A DNA stretch of 64,000 nucleotides from Cryptomeria japonica (taxonomy: Eukaryota > Streptophyta > Pinopsida > Cupressales > Cupressaceae), in assembly GCF_030272615.1 (NCBI RefSeq), contig NC_081405.1:472552008-472616007 (forward strand), read 5' to 3'. The position numbers and the translations under genes were made by a program. Of the stretch, positions 58,890 through 64,000 are shown one piece after another (the stretch's first letter is position 1; the number at the start of each line of letters is the position of its first letter). The notes beneath the pieces were generated by a model. That model was not told the origin of the DNA, did no database searches, and worked only from the letters and a program-made list of their open reading frames with translations.

Positions 58890-60140
58890 TCAATTCATTT
58901 CTTCTCTTGTTTCTTCAACATTAACTTTCTGCTTTCCTTTCTCATCTTTAGAAGAGTTGATCGGTTGGTTCTTCTTGGATCTGCAGAATTTTGCCAAGTG
59001 CCTCGATTTGTTACAGTGATAGCAGGCCATACCAGATGATTTCCAAGGTCTTGCATTTCCTCTCCTGGTTCTTCTTCTGCAATTCATAGCCACATGACCA
59101 AAGTTATTACAAATGGTGCAAATGACATTTGTTACCTTTTCCATCTCAAATGGACTAAACCGGTTGCCATAGGGTCTTTGCTAGTTCATGTTGACCCGGT
59201 TGTCAAAATTCTTCATCCGGTTACCATTTGGTCTTGGATTCATATGCGGTATAGGATTATTTACTCCATATCTGCACTTAACTGATCTATGTCCATACAT
59301 TCCACATGTGAAGCAATGACCTTCAAATTTCTTGGACACATACCTAGCATTAGTATTGTAGCTTGCATTTCTGTTAGGTTTGTCTTTACAAACATTTGCA
59401 GTGTGACCAGATTTATGGCAAACAAAGAAAATAGGTTTAAAGACCTTCTTACCAGTAGGTTTCTTTATCTTAGGAGCAGATTTTTTCTTAAGAGTGTTTC
59501 TCTTTGTACCAGATGATTCTCCTTTCTCAAATGTGTTAAAACCAAGTCCAGAGGTATCACCTTTCATCCTTTGTGATTGAATTTGTTCTTCAAGCAAGGT
59601 AGAACTCTTGTTGAGCTTTTCCAATTTCTCATTAGCTTCGGTGAGCTGCCTGGTGAGATATTCATTATTTTTTAATAGGTTCCCTTTTAGAGATGATGAT
59701 AGTTCAAGATCTAGCTGTAAATTCCCTTTTTCTTCTCTTTCTGCAACCAAATGCTCATGCATAGTGACATTTTCCCACTTGATCTTGGCAATCTCTTTAT
59801 CTCTTTCCTTGATAAGATCTTTATTTATTCTTCTGGCTTCCAATTCTTGACTCATGTGGATAGTAAGACCTTCTAGCTCTCTCCTTAGATTTAGTTTCTC
59901 ACTATTTAACTTTTCAACCTCCTCAGCTAAAGCATCAATATTGGCCTCATCTGAAGAACTGTTATTAGATATCTCCAATAGTTGTTCATTTAGCTCTCTC
60001 CTTTTGACTTGTGAAGCTTTCAGTTTGACCCTAAGGGTTTCAAGCTCATTTCTACTAGCTTCAAGCTCTCTAGCCATCTCAAAGTAGCTCATGTCCCCCA
60101 TGGTGGTTTCAAGACTCCCTTCTAAGAAATTAGGATTCAA
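58890..60140 (-). pseudogene. Gag of element B: coiled coil plus four zinc knuckles
   Basis: About 417 codons with a single in-frame TAG (59183-59181) in otherwise continuous frame. It starts MNPNFLEGSLETTMGDMSYF, 10 bases after the PBS. Residues about 20-190 are heptad-rich coiled coil. A GLGF...GESSGT motif and Lys-rich linker follow. Knuckles: FFVCHKSGHTANVC (first Cys replaced), CFTCGMYGHRSVKC, CTICNNFGHVAMNC and CYHCNKSRHLAKFC (Gly replaced by Arg). Knuckles of this kind bind RNA. No copia capsid signature. Sirevirus Gags are known to have coiled coils. Confidence 0.85.
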
Positions 60141-60149
60141 AGAAGTTAG

Positions 60150-60162
60150 GCTTTGATATCAA
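60150..60162 (-). other. Primer binding site of element B
   Basis: Minus-strand TTGATATCAAAGC, two changes from TTGGTATCAGAGC (both G to A in element sense), one base inside the LTR. Confidence 0.85.
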
Positions 60163-60163
60163 T

Positions 60164-61247
60164 TGATGGACTTGAAAAACACTAAGAGGGGGGTGAATCA
60201 GTGACACCAAAAATAAAACTACTTCAAACACTAACCAGTAGATGAACTTAACAAAACTTTTAAACTCGATTTATGTAATCCAAAATGATATAACAACATC
60301 CACAATAAGTAAAATGTCCACCATAACATAAGTGTTCATACGTGGAAAACCCAAATAGGTAAAAACCACGGTGAGATGGAACTCATAAGTTAGCTATCTG
60401 TAGTAATAGATAACTGACTGGTTAAGGTCTATAAAGTGCTCTGTTAGGAGTGAATCTTGTTAGAGATCCCAAAGCTTGATTAGAAGCTTATACCCTATGA
60501 AAGCTAATACTTTGTTAGGAGTAACCTCGATGGAGGATTTCTGAATCCAAACTAATGGATCACCCTGTTAGAGGATTTGAACAATGAAGCTTGTTAGAGC
60601 TTACCCAGTTAGGGGATTTTAAGTTTGCTGAAATTGTTAGAAGACAATAGGATTTGTTTGATCTATTTGTGTAGCACAATACTTGCTTAATTAGATCCTT
60701 CTAAGCATAATCAACATTTCTTTTCAACATACTTTGCATCTTAACACTTTTGCCTTTCGCACACAACATATCACTTTCACTTATATAAAATAATTCATTG
60801 TGATGTCAATATATAGACATTTAGATTTCATGTCCGCCTCAAGAAATCATACCACAATTACCCAGGTGTAGTGTATCTAGTCAAGTGATCATAACTCATC
60901 ACAAAAATACTGCCAAAAATTATCAGTGGTGATAACTCATCACACAATTTATGATTACCTATTGGAACACTAAATACCGGTTAGAGTTAAACTGCTTGAC
61001 TTTGACACTTTTGAGATAGTCTCCACTGGATCTTCATGTTGATGTTGAGACACATATAACTGAGTGGTTATCTTCATGCATACATCGGTTGTCACCAAGT
61101 ACCTATTAGAAATATATCTTTATTATACCAGTTGTTGCATAAACAACTTTGAAGTTACACTCGTAAACAATATAAACATATGTGTGTGTATGTATTTCAT
61201 CAATGACAACATATGATGAATTCATTACAATCATCATCAAGCCAACA
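60164..61247 (-). repeat. 5' LTR of element B
   Basis: Element sense TGTTGGCTTGATGATG to CAAGTCCATCA, 1,084 bases, collinear with 53886-54967. Inverted repeat CACTAA (60180-60185) and TCAGTG (60198-60203), one pair decayed. A minus-strand TATATATTG near 60820 is a weak TATA candidate. Confidence 0.92.
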
Positions 61248-62736
61248 CTTCAGTAGTGGCTGCAACATATTCCCTTTGAGGCTTCTCCTTCTTCCTTTTC
61301 TCAATTCCATCGGTTGACTTGGCTTGTGACTTGGGTGGAGGGACAAGCTTGTGAGCACCAGAGGTAAGTGTTGACTAGGCTTGCCTTGGCTTGGTTTGCT
61401 TGGGAGGAATGGAGACCGGTTTTGTCTTCTTAGGCTTTACCATTTCCTCCTCCTTCAGAATGTACTATTCCCTAACCCTTTGAACACCTTCCGTTGTTAT
61501 TCCCATTTTTTCTACAAGCTCTTCAACTTCTTTTCTGACCTTCCTCTTCCTTGCAATCTCAGTAAATTTCTTGTGTAGGTCTAGATCTTTCTCCTTATAA
61601 GTACCAAACCTCTCTTCCTTCTCATCTACCGATTTACTCAACAGGTGTTGAGCATATGCATCAAGAGTGTTTCCATCTACTTCATACCCCACGGGCATGA
61701 TCCATATAGCTCTTGGTTCCCTTGCCTCCATATGATATTGATCTTTGTCTACCATAAAACATATGGTATCTTCATATAGTTTAACAATGTCTTTTGGGAT
61801 CTCCTCTCTGCTTTGCATCATATTTTGAAATGATTTGAAGTAACCCCACAAAGAAAATTTGTGTGTTACTACATCACCTAATCATTGCAAACCTTCTTTA
61901 ATTTGGACTACCACCAGTTTATCATAAGCCCACTATACTTTTCCTATACTAAGGTTTTCATTCAAAAATTAAAGTTCCAAACAAACAATCAAAGAACCAA
62001 ACTTGAAAAAATGTTTCTTATCTTGCTTAATCTTCTTTAGGTTGCTCATCAATTCACTAAGATGCACTCCACACAGATCATATCTCTTGTCCTCCTTGAG
62101 AACTTGATAGGTTGCATATATTGCAGTACCAAATACTGAATTTTGTCTATTGGACTGGTACACCTTATATCCTGTCATCATTGAGGAAAATCTCACATCA
62201 TGTTCAATGATATCACTTATTGTCATCGATCGATTATCATGCTGGGATCTGGTAACCTTTGATACAGTGGTATTTTTTACATGTCCCAGACTGGGTATCT
62301 CACTAGTTGCATTCAAATAGGTTACCACTTGAATGGCTTGATTTTTTATCTTATGAGGTCCATCTAGCCATATAAATTCATCATGGATTTAGCTCAAGAC
62401 ATACTTGACCCATTCAGGTTCATCGAAAATCAAAAAGTGAATAAACTAGATAAAACCCTTATCTTGTAATGATTTGAAATCAAGCTTCAGATTCCCCATT
62501 TCATCCATCATATGCTTGGTGTATAATGATAACATGTCTACATTGCCAATCTCTTCGATATTGCAATGAATGTATGCCCTAATATCCTCATTTTGCAACA
62601 CTCCATATGACATAGAAGAAAATGCTCCTTCTGGATCATCTTCGACCAATTTGAACATACGTTTCTTGAATACTAGCCTTGCCCTTTCAATAATTTCTAC
62701 TACCAATGGAGTTGCTACATTAGATGATGATGCCAT
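61248..62736 (-). pseudogene. ORF2 of element C, first half, cut by B
   Basis: Starts MASSSNVATPLVVEIIERAR at 62736. The open stretches 62736-62446, 62328-61969 and 61851-61465 are all in the same frame, separated only by in-frame stops (mostly TAG, some TAA and a TGA). Conserved core: MTISDIIEHDVRFSSMMTGY, KVYQSNRQNSVFGTAIYATY, YDLCGVHLSELMSNLKKIKQ and FFKFGSLIVCLEL. Then PRAIWIMPVGYEVDGNTLDA, a Glu/Lys-rich helix and a Lys/Pro-rich basic stretch running into the B insertion. The frame resumes at 53880. Function unknown. Confidence 0.78.
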
Positions 62737-63200
62737 TTTGAAATAGGGTTATAAACATATAGCTTGAACATGGATAAATACCTTTTCAATTTCAACCAGA
62801 TACTAGGAATCACTGTCGGATCGCTTCAAGCTCTGTTTTCACTACTTAATCATGTTCACCTCTCTCTCCTTCTCTTTCTCTTTATTTGTAATGTGAAGAA
62901 TGAATAATAGAGTGCCTTTTTATCCATTGAAAACCTAACTTTAAGCTGTAATAAATGCATAGCCCTAAAGGCTTTCCGAATACCCTGTTTCTTCAATAAT
63001 TTATCACCGGATTCTCAGATCACCATGAAATCTTCTGGATATCAACTGCACAACTAGTCTCAACCATCTACAACCTTCCTCTATCATTTATAGATCTATT
63101 AAAGAGGGTTTTAAGGATCTGCATGAAAATCTTTCCCCTAAGGTCAAATGCCTTACTTACTGGATGAGGTTCCAACATCAAAATCTGGTGTGAAGCCATT
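62737..63200 (-). promoter_or_regulatory. Gag-ORF2 spacer of C with TATA-like box
   Basis: Minus-strand TGGATAAAAAGGCACT at 62926-62911 followed by an A/G-rich (element-sense) stretch resembling a 5' untranslated region. No gene. See the spacer of B for comparison; the promoter role is inferred. Confidence 0.4.
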
Positions 63201-64000
63201 CTAAATATTTGAATCTTCCTTCTTAACCCACATCTTCTTATGCTTCTCTCTGACCTCTTCAACCTTCACTTTTCCCTTTTCATCTGATTTGTTCTTGTTT
63301 ACCAGAGCATTTTTCCTCACATTCTTGCTTTTGCAACATTTTGCAATGTGATCGGATTTGTTGCATTCATAGCAAATACAATTTCCTTGCATAGGCCTGA
63401 AGTTCATCTGACTCGGTCTCATCCTACATTAGTTAGATATGTTTCCAAACATTCCACAAGAATAGCATCTCTTATTTTGGAAATTATTCATCACTACTCT
63501 ACACATGTTTGATTTATGATTAAAATTTTTGCATTTGAAACATTGACAGGTAAAGGTAGGACCACTATTCATCATCCTATTTCTGTATTGACTTGACCTA
63601 TGACCAAATTTATTGCAAAAAAAACATTTACCATTGAATTTATAAGCATTAGGTTGTCTTATCAGAGGTCTCTTGTTCTTCTAAGTATTGCTTTGTCCAG
63701 AACCGAAGGATTCTCCTTTCTCATATCCAAGTCCTCGCATGTCTTTTCCACTTCTTTGACTTTCTAGCATCTCATCTGGCCTGGCTCAAGTAGCATTAAA
63801 TTTTTCTTTGTACTCATTAGCAATGGAAAGTTTATCTCTCAGAATTATGATCTGCCTTTCAAATTCTTGCCCATTATTCTTGGATTGCACCAATTCAAGT
63901 CTCTACTGATCATTCTCATAGTTCAATCTGCAACATTCCCTAGATCTATCCTTCAATGATTGAGTCATATTTTCCTCATTCTTCTTCTTGTCTTCAATTT
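63201..64000 (-). pseudogene. Gag of element C, C-terminal part (runs off the right edge)
   Basis: One frame (with stops) from about 63998 to 63201. Coiled-coil end (QSLKDRSRECCRLNYENDQ, IIILRDKLSIANEYKEKFNA), the conserved GLGYEKGESFGSG, then knuckles CFFCNKFGHRSSQY (last Cys lost), CFKCKNFNHKSNMC, CYSCGMFGNISN followed by a stop, and CYECNKSDHIAKCC. It ends KVEEVREKHKKMWVKKEDSN, like the A gag end. In-frame stops occur after NDQ, FNAT and QSNT. The N-terminus lies outside the window. Confidence 0.82.

Larger units (their letters stand above)
53886..61247 (-). mobile_element. Element B: complete non-autonomous Sirevirus-like element with gag and ORF2
   Basis: 7.36 kb on the minus strand: 5' LTR 60164-61247, PBS 60150-60162, gag 58890-60140, spacer, ORF2 55292-58374, tail with three PPTs, 3' LTR 53886-54967, TSD CTTCA. 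There is no protease, integrase, reverse transcriptase or RNase H motif in the internal 5.2 kb in any frame. It would need enzymes from another copia element. Non-autonomous elements keeping gag are known (TR-GAG type); the second ORF is the odd part. Confidence 0.92.
46263..64000 (-). mobile_element. Element C: oldest layer, Sirevirus-like gag+ORF2 element
   Basis: Visible segments are the gag C-terminal half (63201-64000), spacer, ORF2 first half (61248-62736), ORF2 second half (52292-53885), tail with purine tracts (51824-52291, 46700-46743) and a presumed 3' LTR part (46263-46699). B, H and D are inserted in it. Removing B restores the ORF2 reading frame exactly, and removing H joins the tail to the last PPT. 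The 5' LTR lies past the right edge. Confidence 0.8.

Overview
This window is plant nuclear DNA built almost entirely of LTR retrotransposons inserted into one another. I recognise no host gene, tRNA or rRNA. The wording of the Ty3 reverse transcriptase and integrase, the AT-rich non-coding DNA and the very dense nesting suggest a large-genome seed plant, possibly a gymnosperm. That taxonomic guess rests on recall, not on a search.

Boundaries can be read from TG...CA ends, tRNA primer sites (PBS), polypurine tracts (PPT) and 5-bp target-site duplications (TSD). The oldest layer is element C (minus strand, right side, running off the right edge). C was hit by B (53886-61247, TSD CTTCA), by H (46744-51818, TSD GACAG) and, in its presumed 3' LTR, by D (minus strand, right end 46262). 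D was hit by E (26311-40264, TSD TTTCA) and by G (minus strand, right end 25794). G was hit by F in its 5' LTR (6341-25068, plus strand, TSD AGATG) and by A in its gag (1-3419, minus strand, running off the left edge). F was hit by a second copy of its own family, Fi (15022-20798, TSD GAAAT). The deepest path is C > D > G > F > Fi.

Three lineages are present. D, G, F and Fi are Ty3 elements of Tat type: a long leader, a protease with an LIDGG active site, a G-patch-like segment, reverse transcriptase with two RNase H domains, and integrase. E is a Ty3 chromovirus (Tekay-like) with LTRs of about 4.5 kb. A, B, C and H share features of Ty1/copia Sireviruses: an initiator-Met-type PBS (seen in A and B), multiple GGGGGAG polypurine tracts (seen in B, C and H) and a C-rich hairpin at the U5 end (seen in A, B and H). 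H carries a damaged copia pol.

The most unusual content is the A/B/C family. B is complete from LTR to LTR and has no protease, integrase or reverse transcriptase. It encodes a coiled-coil, multi-zinc-knuckle gag followed by a second long ORF of about 1,000 codons (ORF2). A and C have the same gag-then-ORF2 order, and the ORF2 N-termini of all three are recognisably related. This looks like a non-autonomous Sirevirus-type family that has kept a gag and an unexplained second protein. All coding regions carry stops or frameshifts. Many stops are TAG or TGA where the sister copy or family consensus has CAG or CGA, as expected from decay of methylated cytosine.
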